64,000 nt of DNA from Flavobacterium sp. RSP15 (GTDB taxonomy: Bacteria > Bacteroidota > Bacteroidia > Flavobacteriales > Flavobacteriaceae): assembly GCF_003968755.1 (NCBI RefSeq), contig NZ_RYDL01000002.1, positions 386,769-450,768 of the forward strand. The letters are read 5' to 3'. A model generated the notes under the pieces. The model was not told where the DNA came from. It saw nothing but the letters and a program-made list of their open reading frames with translations, and made no database searches. The position numbers and the translations under genes were made by a program. Shown in pieces: positions 1-8,380 of this stretch (position 1 is its first letter; each line of letters opens with the position of its first letter).

Positions 1-298
1 GTTGAAACGGTTGGCTATGGTTTAATAGATGTGTTTGTTTAGAACATAGCCCACGGTTTCAACCGTTGGCAACGTAAAGAACAACACATTATTTTTCAAA
101 GATTGACCCATGAATTTTTCCAACCGTTGAAACGGTTGGCGATGGTTTAATAGATGTGTTTGTTTAGAACATAGCCCACGGTTTCAACCGTTGGCAACGT
201 AAAGTAAAGAACAATACATTGACCCATGAATGTCTCCAACCGTTGAAACGGTTGGCTATAGTTTAATGGCTGTGTGTTTTTTGAACATAGCCACGGTT
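1..298. repeat. Array of paired REP-like palindromes next to a Y1 transposase
   Basis: Three units begin at 1, 126 and 242 (periods 125 and 116 bp); the first is probably cut by the window edge. Each unit has a left arm GTTGAAACGGTTGGCTATG and, about 30 bp later, an inverted right arm CATAGCCCACGGTTTCAAC; the arms match at 17 of 19 positions, so a unit folds as one long imperfect hairpin. The left arm also forms its own small hairpin (CCAACCG / CGGTTGG). Units 1 and 2 are nearly identical, including the linker containing TTGACCCATGAAT; unit 3 is more divergent and its right arm breaks off inside the neighbouring transposase gene. This resembles BIME-type REP pairs mobilised by RAYT/IS200-like transposases; that relation is inferred from adjacency. 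Confidence 0.85.
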
Positions 299-733
299 TC
301 AAATTTGGCTTAACCCATGTAATTTTATAAATTCGTCAAATTCATCTTGAGAATTTTTCTTTAAATGATGTTGCTTTTGATTCTTTATGTAATTATAAAC
401 GGCTTCTAATTGAGATTCACTAACGGAATAAGCGGCATAACCTGTTTGCCAAGCAAATTTTTCAATCATTAAATTTTCTCCATTTATAGAATGTGACGAG
501 CTCCCTTTAATTTGTTTTATTACATCTGCAATTGATTTTTGTGGATTTAATAAAAATAAGGCGTGAATATGATCGGGCATTCCATTAATGATTCGTACGG
601 GACATCCCAATTCAATTAATTCTTGTCTGATATAGTCGTATACTTGTTTCTCTATTGAAAAGTCAATTAATTCACCTCTGTTTTTGGTTGCCCAAACAGC
701 ATGAATCCATAATTTATTAAAGGAATGTGGCAT
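299..733 (-). CDS. IS200/RAYT-like Y1 transposase (HUH single-strand transposase)
   Basis: A 144-residue protein of the Y1_Tnp family, whose members cut and join single-stranded DNA at hairpin ends. Visible motifs are the HUH metal site PDHIHALF (His55 and His57) and the tyrosine helix AVYNYIKNQKQHH, where Tyr115 and Gln119 fit the YxxxQ arrangement of IS200/IS605 TnpA. The N-terminus (KLWIHAVWATKNR) and the FAWQTGYAAYSVS segment are typical of the family. No TnpB is adjacent. The stop codon lies in the right arm of the last REP-like palindrome, so the 3' end of the gene runs into the array. The C-terminus looks slightly short for the family (about 150 residues is usual), but catalytic residues are present. 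Whether it is a mobile IS200 copy or a domesticated REP-associated transposase cannot be decided here. Confidence 0.88.
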   Translation of the reverse strand: MPHSFNKLWIHAVWATKNRGELIDFSIEKQVYDYIRQELIELGCPVRIINGMPDHIHALFLLNPQKSIADVIKQIKGSSSHSINGENLMIEKFAWQTGYAAYSVSESQLEAVYNYIKNQKQHHLKKNSQDEFDEFIKLHGLSQI

Positions 734-754
734 ACAATTAGTTTTAAATTTCCA

Positions 755-2140
755 CTAATCTACAACTTTATATAATTTATCTGACAATCGAATCCGGAAT
801 GGCAATTTAAAAGTACAAGTGTCTCCAGAAACTGCTTTTTCTTGTGCAAAATCGTTCACCAGCATTTCTTCGATTACCAGTTTTTGCTCGCCTGTTGTAA
901 GGCCTTTAATCAGAATCGTATCACCAATTTTGATTTCGTTTTCTTCAATTAGAAACTGACCAATACTTGGTTTTGGATAAAAGTGAGTTCCTTTTCCAAT
1001 GTATTGTTTTTTGATCTTTATTTCTTTTTTGAGAACGGTAGCTACTCTGCGAGCAATTTTTGACTCAGCCAATTCACTAAGATTCGGAACTCCTGCTAAT
1101 GGATCTTGATTATTTTTGAAAGTCAAAACGTCTGATTTCCCTTTTTTGAAAATCTTATTTCCGTTTTTAATTCCTCTGCGGATGGCTTTTTGTTCTTCTT
1201 CCGGCAAATGAATCACAGTTACACATTCCGTAGAACAGCAACCTTCCATTTTTTCCTTACAAGAATCACATTGAATAAAAAGCAAATGACAACCTTCGTT
1301 CACGCAATTGGTATGCACATCGCAAGGCGCACCACATTGATGACATTGCGAAACAATATCGTCTGTGATTCTTTCGCCCAAGCGATGATCAAACACGAAG
1401 TTTTTCCCAATAAATTTACTTTCTAAACCTTCTGCTTTTACCTGGCGGGTGTATTCAATAATTCCGCCTTCCAGTTGGTACACGTTTTCAAAACCTTTGT
1501 GTTTGAAATAAGCACTGGCTTTTTCGCAGCGAATTCCTCCGGTGCAGTACATCAATAGTTTTTTGTCTTGTTTGTGTTCCGCGAGGTGCTCTTCGATAAT
1601 GGGTAATGATTCCCGAAAAGTATCCACATCTGGTTTTATAGCTTTGGTGAAATGTCCAATTTCACTTTCGTAATGATTTCGCATATCGACTACAATCGTG
1701 TTTGGATCTTCTAGAAGAGCATTGAATTCCGCCGCTTTTAAATGAATTCCAATATTCGTTACATCAAAAGTTTCATCAACCAAACCATCAGCCACAATTT
1801 TGTCACGCACTTTTACGGTGAGTTTCAAGAACGAGTGATCGTCTTGTTCTACGGCAATATTCAATCGGATTCCTTTCATGAAATCATAAACTTCAATTGA
1901 ATCTTTGAACGCGTAAAAATTATCGGCAGGCAATGATAATTGGGCGTTGATTCCCTCACTGGCAACATAAATTCGGCCCAGAACTTCAAGTGAGTTCCAC
2001 GCCAGAAATAATTCGTTACGAAATTGTGTTGGATTTGAGATTTGCGCATAAGCATAGAAAGACAGCGTAAGACGTTGTTTTCCGGCATCATCAATCATGA
2101 TGGCTCTTTCCTCTGCGCTTAATGTGTTATACAGTTGCAT
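755..2140 (-). CDS. trhO: tRNA uridine(34) hydroxylase TrhO with extra C-terminal domain
   Basis: The first 350 residues match the TrhO/YceA rhodanese family, which uses O2 to hydroxylate U34 of tRNAs. An N-terminal acylphosphatase-like domain (about 20-115, with [12 protein letters not shown]) is followed by a rhodanese domain (about 135-235) with active-site loop CTGGIRC (Cys199). A Cys/His-rich segment with about nine cysteines (about 265-305) probably binds zinc. Residues about 375-461 form an added domain (YIGKGTHFY ... [10 protein letters not shown] ... GDTCTFKL) resembling the EF-Tu-domain-2-like C-terminus of peptidase-U32 proteins, the family of the O2-independent enzyme TrhP; this resemblance is my reading from motif pattern. 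The gene starts 22 bp upstream of the transposase start, on the same strand, so it may read through into it. Confidence 0.9.
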   Translation of the reverse strand: MQLYNTLSAEERAIMIDDAGKQRLTLSFYAYAQISNPTQFRNELFLAWNSLEVLGRIYVASEGINAQLSLPADNFYAFKDSIEVYDFMKGIRLNIAVEQDDHSFLKLTVKVRDKIVADGLVDETFDVTNIGIHLKAAEFNALLEDPNTIVVDMRNHYESEIGHFTKAIKPDVDTFRESLPIIEEHLAEHKQDKKLLMYCTGGIRCEKASAYFKHKGFENVYQLEGGIIEYTRQVKAEGLESKFIGKNFVFDHRLGERITDDIVSQCHQCGAPCDVHTNCVNEGCHLLFIQCDSCKEKMEGCCSTECVTVIHLPEEEQKAIRRGIKNGNKIFKKGKSDVLTFKNNQDPLAGVPNLSELAESKIARRVATVLKKEIKIKKQYIGKGTHFYPKPSIGQFLIEENEIKIGDTILIKGLTTGEQKLVIEEMLVNDFAQEKAVSGDTCTFKLPFRIRLSDKLYKVVD

Positions 2141-2286
2141 GCTATAAACAGTTTTAAGTTGAGAAATATATTTTTAGCAAAAGTATGAAAAAAGGTTCAG
2201 AGAGGCAAAGTTTTCAAGGGACTAAGGTTCATAATCAATAACAAGGCATTTTTAATTTATCTTAATGTCTTAATGGTTTAATTTTC

Positions 2287-2370
2287 TTGGAGCTATTTCC
2301 AGCTTTTCGCTAAATCTCTTGTTTCCGCTATCGCTACAACAAGAGGATACCGCTTTAATCTGGGCTAGGG
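2287..2370 (+). repeat. Dispersed intergenic repeat, copy 1 (plus orientation)
   Basis: Starts TTGGAGCTATTTCCAGC and ends near TCTGGGCTA. An inverted copy lies at 3611-3695 on the other side of the serine hydrolase gene, and a partial one at 34139. The two full copies share the head, a TTTCGCT/ATTCGCTACAATCT-like middle and the tail. I see no other feature in the surrounding gene-free stretch 2141-2471. Confidence 0.75.
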
Positions 2371-2471
2371 TAGTTGTGGTAAATAGGATGATTAGTTGTT
2401 TAGGATCGTAATTATTACGCCGAGCCGGATGAAAGGAATGGTGCGGGAGAGGGGAATCGATTGTTTTTTAA

Positions 2472-3512
2472 TTAATTTTTTGGAAGGCTATATCTTTGGT
2501 CTTTTAATATTGCTGTAATAGCATATGATATTTCAGAAACTTTTCCGTTAAAATTGTTGTTTAATAGAATTATTGTAAATTTCTCATCAATATCAGAAAC
2601 TAAAATTGCTTCATAATTTCCAGATCTTCCATCATGTAAATGCTCAATTAAATTTCCGCCTTTAAATTTTGCTTGTCCCAAAGCGGATTGAGTTTCATGC
2701 AAATCAAATTGTTGACCTATTTCGTAAAGTGATTTTTTATTGATTATTTTTTTTGAATGAAGACAATTTGCCCATTTCAGTAAATCAAAGGTTGTTAAGT
2801 AAATACCACCGGTTATTGGTAAGTCGGTTTTGTCCGAAACTAAATTATTATTAAATCCTTTAGCTATGTTTTCTACATTTTCAAAAGGTGTCATAATAGA
2901 AAAATTCATTTTACAAGGTTTGAAGATGAATTTTTCTACATAAGTTTTATAAGACATTCCAGTTAATCGTTCAACAATAAAGTGTCTTAAAAAAACATTA
3001 TTGTTGTTATAATCGTAATTTGTTCCTGGTTTAAAGTCAAGTGAGTTGATTAATTTTAAACCATCAAAAATGTCTTTATCATTTTTAATCCCCGCCCATT
3101 TGACATTAGGTATCCCACTTGTATATTGCAATAAATCTATAATTGAAACTTCATTTGCCCATTTTTGTAATTCCGGAATGAATTTAGAAATCTTATCGGT
3201 CAATTTTAATTTGCCTTGTTGTTGTAACTGCAGTAAAGCAACTGCACTAAATTCTTTTGTGATAGAGCCAATATTGAATCTATAATTGGTAGTTAATTTA
3301 TTTGTTTTTGTTGCATCAGTAAATCCGAATGAAGCGTTGTATAATATTTTATTATTTTTTGAAACAAGTACATTTCCATTAAAAACTCCAATTTGGTTTG
3401 ACCATTTCATTAGAGAGTCAATTTTAACTATTTTTCTTTTTTGAGAAAATGCATTATTTGTCAAAAGTAAGAGAATAGTGAAAATTGAGAATAGCTGTTT
3501 GTAATATTTCAT
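2472..3512 (-). CDS. Secreted serine hydrolase, class C beta-lactamase / penicillin-binding fold
   Basis: 346 residues with an N-terminal signal peptide (MKYYKQLFSIFTILLLL...FS). Visible family motifs are SxxK as SITK (about residue 80, nucleophile Ser and Lys), a YxN-like tyrosine in NYDYNNNN (about 172) and HDGRSG near the C-terminus replacing the KTG box (HxG variant common in Bacteroidota members). The family (COG1680) contains esterases, D-aminopeptidases and peptidoglycan hydrolases; nothing seen here indicates true beta-lactamase activity, and substrate is unknown. It stands alone, flanked on both sides by inverted copies of a dispersed repeat (2287-2370 and 3611-3695), with long non-coding stretches. 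This isolation suggests a possible recent arrival, which I cannot prove. Confidence 0.85.
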   Translation of the reverse strand: MKYYKQLFSIFTILLLLTNNAFSQKRKIVKIDSLMKWSNQIGVFNGNVLVSKNNKILYNASFGFTDATKTNKLTTNYRFNIGSITKEFSAVALLQLQQQGKLKLTDKISKFIPELQKWANEVSIIDLLQYTSGIPNVKWAGIKNDKDIFDGLKLINSLDFKPGTNYDYNNNNVFLRHFIVERLTGMSYKTYVEKFIFKPCKMNFSIMTPFENVENIAKGFNNNLVSDKTDLPITGGIYLTTFDLLKWANCLHSKKIINKKSLYEIGQQFDLHETQSALGQAKFKGGNLIEHLHDGRSGNYEAILVSDIDEKFTIILLNNNFNGKVSEISYAITAILKDQRYSLPKN

Positions 3513-3610
3513 AATTTATTTTTTGTCGTTTTTTAATATTATTGATTAACATTGGCCTAACTATTTACCGTCATCAAATATACACCTCTTTTTCTAGCAC
3601 CAAATATCTT

Positions 3611-3695
3611 TTAGCCCAGATAGCAGTGGAAATCCTTTTTTATCCGCTTTTTAGCGGAAAAAAAGATTGTAGCGAATAGCTGGAAATAGCTCCAA
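3611..3695 (-). repeat. Dispersed intergenic repeat, copy 2 (minus orientation)
   Basis: Read on the minus strand it starts TTGGAGCTATTTCCAGC, then TATTCGCTACAATCT, and ends TCTGGGCTAA, matching the copy at 2287-2370 in order and length. It contains a small internal hairpin TCCGCTTTTTAGCGGA. Confidence 0.75.
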
Positions 3696-3736
3696 ATAAA
3701 AAAATTATACAAAGTTTACGTTGTTTATAAATAAAA

Positions 3737-3769
3737 AACCCTTTCAGAGTTTAGAACTCTGAAAGGGTT
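3737..3769 (-). terminator. Rho-independent terminator of the bacilliredoxin gene
   Basis: Perfect 13-bp stem AACCCTTTCAGAG / CTCTGAAAGGGTT with a 7-nt loop, followed on the minus strand by a T-run (GGTTTTTTAT). It lies 23 bp beyond the stop of the bacilliredoxin gene at 3792. Confidence 0.9.
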
Positions 3770-3791
3770 AATATATTCTAAAATGTAAATT

Positions 3792-4202
3792 TTAACAATA
3801 CTCGTTAAATGCGTCTTTCAAGTTTTCAGCAATTAATTCTGCTGGGCGACCTTCAATGTGATGACGCTCTAACATGTGCACTAATTCTCCGTTTTTGAAC
3901 AAAGCCATACTTGGCGATGATGGAGGAAAAGGGAACATGTGTTGTCTTGCGGCATCAACTGCATCTTTGTCAACTCCTGCAAAAACGGTGATTAAATGGT
4001 CTGGTTTCTTAGCGCCATCCAAACTCATTTTTGCCCCCGGACGTGCGTTTCTGGCAGCACAACCACAAACCGAATTTACAACTACAAGTGTTGTTCCTTC
4101 TAATTTTATTGCGTTTTCTACTGCTTCAGCACTATGTAAATCTTGAAAACCTGCAGCGGTTAATTCGGCTTGCATTGGTTTTACCATTTCTTCTGGATAC
4201 AT
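3792..4202 (-). CDS. Bacilliredoxin, BrxA/BrxB (YphP/YqiW) family
   Basis: 136 residues, full length for the family. The redox motif is CGC in NSVCGCAARNARPG (about residues 45-50), and the segment MFPFPPSSPSMALFKNGELVHMLERHHIEG is typical of YphP/YqiW. In Firmicutes these thioredoxin-fold proteins remove bacillithiol from mixed disulfides on protein cysteines; the CGC motif supports thiol-disulfide activity here, but use of bacillithiol in this organism is an inference. The gene has its own terminator (3737-3769) and a roughly 100-bp gap from the upstream lycopene cyclase gene, so it is probably a single transcription unit or the end of the minus-strand series. Confidence 0.9.
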   Translation of the reverse strand: MYPEEMVKPMQAELTAAGFQDLHSAEAVENAIKLEGTTLVVVNSVCGCAARNARPGAKMSLDGAKKPDHLITVFAGVDKDAVDAARQHMFPFPPSSPSMALFKNGELVHMLERHHIEGRPAELIAENLKDAFNEYC

Positions 4203-4304
4203 ATCTTTTTTATTTTAAATCAATACTAATTTTGAATTGCAAAGTTACAAAGTTTACAATCAAGTATAGGAGTTGAATTATAAAGTTTTGTTATAGTTTG
4301 ATTT

Positions 4305-5456
4305 CTATTTCATTGCTTTGAAAGCTACATGAAAAATAGCTTTAATAAATAGGATTTTGGGACATTTTAGAATAACGGTAATGTCCTCAATAAAAGAAGT
4401 TTCCTCATCCAGAAATTTAAAAATTAATGTTGGATTTCCTTTTTTGAACATCGAAGAAAAGATAGAAGAACCCAATTCATTTTTTCGGTCTAAGATGTCT
4501 AGCAAAAGCAAATCGTACAACCAGAATTTGGTTCTTTTATGAAACTTAGTAAAGTCGGTTTCCCTTTGTAGAAAGGCAACCAATTCTGTTGATTTTTTAT
4601 CCGAATTTTTGAAAGTATAGCCCGTACTGGCTTTCGTCCAGCCGCCAGAAGTTCCTATGTTGATTGCGTTTTTCGTATTGGCTTTCCAAAAAGGATAACA
4701 CGTCATGGGAATACTACCTTGTTCTTTTTCAACGATTTCATAGTTTGTAATCCCAAGTTTTTCGATGTATTGCTGGATTTCGTTTTCGTACTCCTCAGTT
4801 TTTAAATGTTTGTGCGAAAACAACGTGTATTCCAGCAAAGCTTCAGTTTTGGAAGTAGGCAACACATACATAAAACGGGTATTTCCTTTTTGTTCCACTG
4901 AAAAATCCATGAAAGTAGCTTGTTCGGGATTGAATACAGCTTGCTCACTTTTGATAAACCAACCTATAAAATGCTGTTGTAAAACAGGATATTTTGTCTG
5001 GTTTTCTGCTTTTTTGTTGTTGTAAATACTATTAAACAATTTCGAGCAGGAAAAGGATTCGCTTTCGGTTTGTACCAGAATGATAGTTTCAGATTCTTCG
5101 ATTTCCAAAACTTTCTGGTTGATGAACGTGATGTTTTCTTGTTTTGAAAGCAGATCAAATACCTGATTATAGAAATCCAGCCCTTTAACCATATTGTAGC
5201 GGTAGGGTTTCAAGTCTAAATCTCGTCGAAAATCTGAATTGGCAAACAAAGCCGAATCCCATTTCTTGGAAATGGATTGTTCCCAAACCGAATCACTAGT
5301 TTTCCAAAAACACCAGGTTCTGTCGTTGGTTTTTTTGGTATTTTCATCCAATAACAAAATACTTTTATCTCGGAATTTACCAGATTGGACCATTTTATAC
5401 ACGGTCATTAAAGCCGATAATCCTGCGCCGGTAAAGATGTAATCGAAGTGTTTCAT
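4305..5456 (-). CDS. crtY: Lycopene cyclase, CrtY family
   Basis: FAD/NAD-dependent enzyme that cyclises the ends of lycopene to beta-carotene at the inner membrane. The N-terminal dinucleotide-binding segment (FDYIFTGAGLSALMTVYKM) and the signature NDRTWCFW (about residues 44-51) identify CrtY; downstream segments MTCYPFW and INIGTSGGWTKASTGY also fit. I chose the ATG at 5456 (MKHFDYIF) because it matches usual family starts; an ATG at 5471 or a TTG at 5489 would add 5 or 11 residues. No crtI, crtB or crtZ is nearby. Instead it is closely spaced behind a thioredoxin-fold gene and a TonB receptor, so it could be co-transcribed with them and share their metal-responsive promoter. Confidence 0.92.
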   Translation of the reverse strand: MKHFDYIFTGAGLSALMTVYKMVQSGKFRDKSILLLDENTKKTNDRTWCFWKTSDSVWEQSISKKWDSALFANSDFRRDLDLKPYRYNMVKGLDFYNQVFDLLSKQENITFINQKVLEIEESETIILVQTESESFSCSKLFNSIYNNKKAENQTKYPVLQQHFIGWFIKSEQAVFNPEQATFMDFSVEQKGNTRFMYVLPTSKTEALLEYTLFSHKHLKTEEYENEIQQYIEKLGITNYEIVEKEQGSIPMTCYPFWKANTKNAINIGTSGGWTKASTGYTFKNSDKKSTELVAFLQRETDFTKFHKRTKFWLYDLLLLDILDRKNELGSSIFSSMFKKGNPTLIFKFLDEETSFIEDITVILKCPKILFIKAIFHVAFKAMK

Positions 5457-5491
5457 TTGAGAATTTGACATTTCCTCAAAAATAGACAATT

Positions 5492-5959
5492 TTATTCTTT
5501 TAGTTTGGCTAAAATCAGCTTAAATTCTTTTGTGTTTAAGTAGCCGTTGTGCTGAAAAATAATCTCATTTTCACTGTTCAAAACACACAAAACAGGAAAG
5601 TTCAGTTGCTTGTTGACTGTTCCTAATGCGAGGGCCAGTTCATGTGTTCCGGAGTTGTTTCCCGTGGGTCGGAATTGAAAACTGGTTTTGTTAAAAATAA
5701 CCGTTCGCTTTTCCTCGGCATTAAAATCAATAAAATAGAAATTAGAATTGAGCTGGGTAATAATTTCCTTGTTTTTAAAAGTGGTGTTTTTCATGGCATG
5801 ACAAAATTGGCACCAATCGGTTTGAATAAAAACTATCGTTTTTCTCTTTTTGTTATTTTGCAAACTGTCAATTTGTTCAAACGAAACCGAATGCAACTGC
5901 GCGAATCCAGAAGGAATTGCAAAGCATAGGAGTACCAGTAAATACAGTTTTTTTCTCAT
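5492..5959 (-). CDS. Exported thioredoxin-fold protein
   Basis: 155 residues with a signal peptide ending near SGFAQ. The redox motif is DWCQFCHAMKNTTF (CxxC at about residues 50-53), and NFPVLCVLN carries the expected cis-proline; an extra Cys follows that proline. It belongs to the thioredoxin-like (DUF255/Thioredoxin_7) group of periplasmic or outer-facing thiol oxidoreductases. Its ATG overlaps the stop of the upstream TonB receptor by one base (TAATG), implying translational coupling. A role in keeping the receptor's or a periplasmic partner's cysteines reduced is plausible, since the receptor plug has a CGVC motif, but this is inference. Confidence 0.8.
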   Translation of the reverse strand: MRKKLYLLVLLCFAIPSGFAQLHSVSFEQIDSLQNNKKRKTIVFIQTDWCQFCHAMKNTTFKNKEIITQLNSNFYFIDFNAEEKRTVIFNKTSFQFRPTGNNSGTHELALALGTVNKQLNFPVLCVLNSENEIIFQHNGYLNTKEFKLILAKLKE

Positions 5960-8235
5960 TATCTCAAGGTATATCGGAGTCCGAAAAAGCTTCTGATTCC
6001 CTGGTTGGGCCCATATACATAGGTAGTGTCAAAGGTTAGTCCATAGGGATTTTGGGGAGTGGCCTGCGCTTGTCCGTTTGTGTCGTAGGTTACATTTTTA
6101 TCAAAAGGATCATCAGTTCTTGCAATCAAAAAAGGGTTGTTTTGTTTGGGTAAAAAGTTCAACAGGTTTTTAATTCCGACATAAATTTCAAAATCAGGTA
6201 AACCAGAATACGTGAATTGAATGTTTTGTAAACTGTACCAAGGTGATTCTGGAGCACGGGGATCTAAAGCGCTTAAAAGTGGGAGTCGCATAGGGCTGTA
6301 TAGATTTCCGGTGTAATCAATATTTAAATCGATAGCTTGAATTTTATAGGAAACACTCCAAGTTGCTGTAAATTTTTCAGTTAGAATAGGGTTTTCTTTT
6401 CGGCCATTTTGAACGTTTTTATTGTCAAGCAGGGAAGCACCGGTGATAATTTTTAATCCATTAGGAAAATTGAAATCGATATTCGCACTGATTCCTTGAC
6501 TTATCGCATAACCGTTGATGTTGTCATAGATGATTTGGTTGGGATCAGTAACATAATCCGATATTATCTTATTGCTGAAGCGGGTATGAAATAAGGAAGT
6601 TTCAATGCCAATAAAGGTTCCGTTATCAAAATTTATTTTCTTAATATAATTCAAATTTGCATTTACGGATTGCTCGGGCTTTAGGTTGTTTGCAATTATA
6701 ACTTCGCGAGCACCAGTCAAGGCAGCATGATCTTCGGTGAATAAATTCACGACTCTAAACCCTGTCCCGGTATTTAAACGAATGATATTATTATCGTTCA
6801 ATTTCCATTTATAGGCTAATCGTGGTGTGAAAATATTTCCGTGAAATGAGTTGTAATCGTAGCGCATTCCCAGTAAAAGTTTGTGTTTTTCGGTAAATGT
6901 AATTTCGTCCTGAACAAAAATCCCCGGTAGCCAGGTTTTCTCTGGGTTGTTATTTCCCTGTTTTAATGTTGCCGGTGTATTGTCATCGTAATAATTGTAT
7001 CGGGTGGCAATTCCTGCAAGCAGGTCGTTTTTTCCTATTTTCTTATCCCAAGTTAACTGTAGAAAACCAATTTTTTGATTCGCAATATAGCTCGTTGTAC
7101 CGTATCTGCTATCCTGATAATGTACATTTCCTGAAAAAGACAGCATTAGTTTTTCCTGAAAAGGCAATTGGTAACTTCCTATTAATTCTGCTCGTTTGGT
7201 ATAAATGCTTTCGCCATAGATTTCGTCTCCGCCACGGTGTTTTTTCTCCCAACGCACATCGCCGCCAAAACGGTCTTCATATACCCCACGCGCCGCAATA
7301 GTGAACAAACGGTTTTCTTTTCTGTTGAAAGTCCATTTTTGAAAAAGGGAGATTCGGTCCGAAAGTGTAACATCTGTAAATCCGTCATTGTCGTTGTCTA
7401 TTTTTTGATTGTAGCTAAAATAATTTAAACCTAGAAGTGCCGTAGCTTTCTGCCCAACATTGAGTTTTACTCCTAAATCAACATTGGTCTCTAACCAAGA
7501 AGTTGAGAAAATATCAGCCGAAAACAAGGGAGCGTTTGTTGGATTTTTGGTAATAATATTGATCAAACCTCCAACAGCCTCACTACCGTATAGAGACGAA
7601 GCGGGACCTTTTACGATTTCGATTCGTTCGACCAGTGAATTTGGAATTCCAGATAATCCATACACCGTAGATAAACTGCTCACGATGGGCATTCCGTCTA
7701 TTAAGACCAGAGTATACGGGCCTTCGAGTCCGTTAATATGAATGTCGCCTGTATTGCATACGCCACAATTGAGTTGCGGACGCACGCCATTTACATTTTG
7801 TAAAGCTTCGTAAATACTGGCTGTAGGGTTTTTTTTGAAAAATGTGGGAGAATATACTTCAACAGGAACGGGACTTTCCAGTCTTTTTACGGGTTTTAAA
7901 GTTCCGGAAACCACGACCTCGTTGAGTTGATTGTCCGTGTTGTATAGTTCAAAGTTAACAAGAATTGAATCGTTTTTTTTTATACTTATAGTTTTGTTGA
8001 CCGTTTGAAAACCGGCTGCGGTAATTTGTATTTTATAATTTCCCTCAGGAACAGCATCTATTCTATAGTGGCCTAAACTATCGGTTTGAGTTGTGTAATT
8101 AGTTTTTAGTAAAAGGACTTGCGCTGCTTGAATTTTCTTTTTTTCCGAAGAAATGAAGCCCGAAACACTACTTTTTTCTTGGCCAACTATCATTTGGAAC
8201 GAAAAGGCAAGTAGTAAATAAAATATATTTTTCAT
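5959..8235 (-). CDS. TonB-dependent outer-membrane receptor (metal or metal complex)
   Basis: 758 residues: signal peptide (1-18), a carboxypeptidase-regulatory-like beta domain (about 20-105, TDSLGHYRIDAVPEGNYKI), a plug domain (about 115-235, with IKGPASSLYGSEAVGGLINIITK-type motif) and a beta barrel to the C-terminal TLR. The plug contains CGVC at about 157-160, an unusual cysteine pair. The next two genes in the operon encode a thioredoxin-fold protein and CrtY. A palindromic operator (8250-8267), shared with feoAB, the FecA-like receptor and the DtxR-family gene, covers the -7 element, so iron or manganese complexes are likely substrates; the neighbouring COG0523/MerC/Fur genes make zinc an alternative. 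Confidence 0.88.
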   Translation of the reverse strand: MKNIFYLLLAFSFQMIVGQEKSSVSGFISSEKKKIQAAQVLLLKTNYTTQTDSLGHYRIDAVPEGNYKIQITAAGFQTVNKTISIKKNDSILVNFELYNTDNQLNEVVVSGTLKPVKRLESPVPVEVYSPTFFKKNPTASIYEALQNVNGVRPQLNCGVCNTGDIHINGLEGPYTLVLIDGMPIVSSLSTVYGLSGIPNSLVERIEIVKGPASSLYGSEAVGGLINIITKNPTNAPLFSADIFSTSWLETNVDLGVKLNVGQKATALLGLNYFSYNQKIDNDNDGFTDVTLSDRISLFQKWTFNRKENRLFTIAARGVYEDRFGGDVRWEKKHRGGDEIYGESIYTKRAELIGSYQLPFQEKLMLSFSGNVHYQDSRYGTTSYIANQKIGFLQLTWDKKIGKNDLLAGIATRYNYYDDNTPATLKQGNNNPEKTWLPGIFVQDEITFTEKHKLLLGMRYDYNSFHGNIFTPRLAYKWKLNDNNIIRLNTGTGFRVVNLFTEDHAALTGAREVIIANNLKPEQSVNANLNYIKKINFDNGTFIGIETSLFHTRFSNKIISDYVTDPNQIIYDNINGYAISQGISANIDFNFPNGLKIITGASLLDNKNVQNGRKENPILTEKFTATWSVSYKIQAIDLNIDYTGNLYSPMRLPLLSALDPRAPESPWYSLQNIQFTYSGLPDFEIYVGIKNLLNFLPKQNNPFLIARTDDPFDKNVTYDTNGQAQATPQNPYGLTFDTTYVYGPNQGIRSFFGLRYTLR

Positions 8236-8249
8236 TATTATAAATTAAA

Positions 8250-8267
8250 TTTTAGACAAATCTAAAA
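8250..8267 (-). promoter_or_regulatory. DtxR-family operator over receptor promoter (-7 element)
   Basis: Perfect palindrome TTTTAGA-CAAA-TCTAAAA, 15 bp upstream of the receptor start. On the minus strand it contains TAGATTTG, a match to the TANNTTTG -7 element, so a bound repressor would block the promoter. Related sites lie at 10459, 15448 and 18108. The assignment to the DtxR-family protein is inferred from its presence at that protein's own gene. Confidence 0.65.
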
Positions 8268-8380
8268 ATAATATTTGATATATAAAAATTATATTGTTCA
8301 ATGGATAAAAAAAGGATTCATCATAACAATGAACCGTTGATTACCGAATATTTAACTAAAATGAGTAGGATTTATAACCA

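Noticed and set aside
1..298. Possible CRISPR array
   Set aside because: Periods of 116-125 bp, near-identical linkers and long internal palindromes do not fit short repeats with unique spacers, and no cas gene is present.
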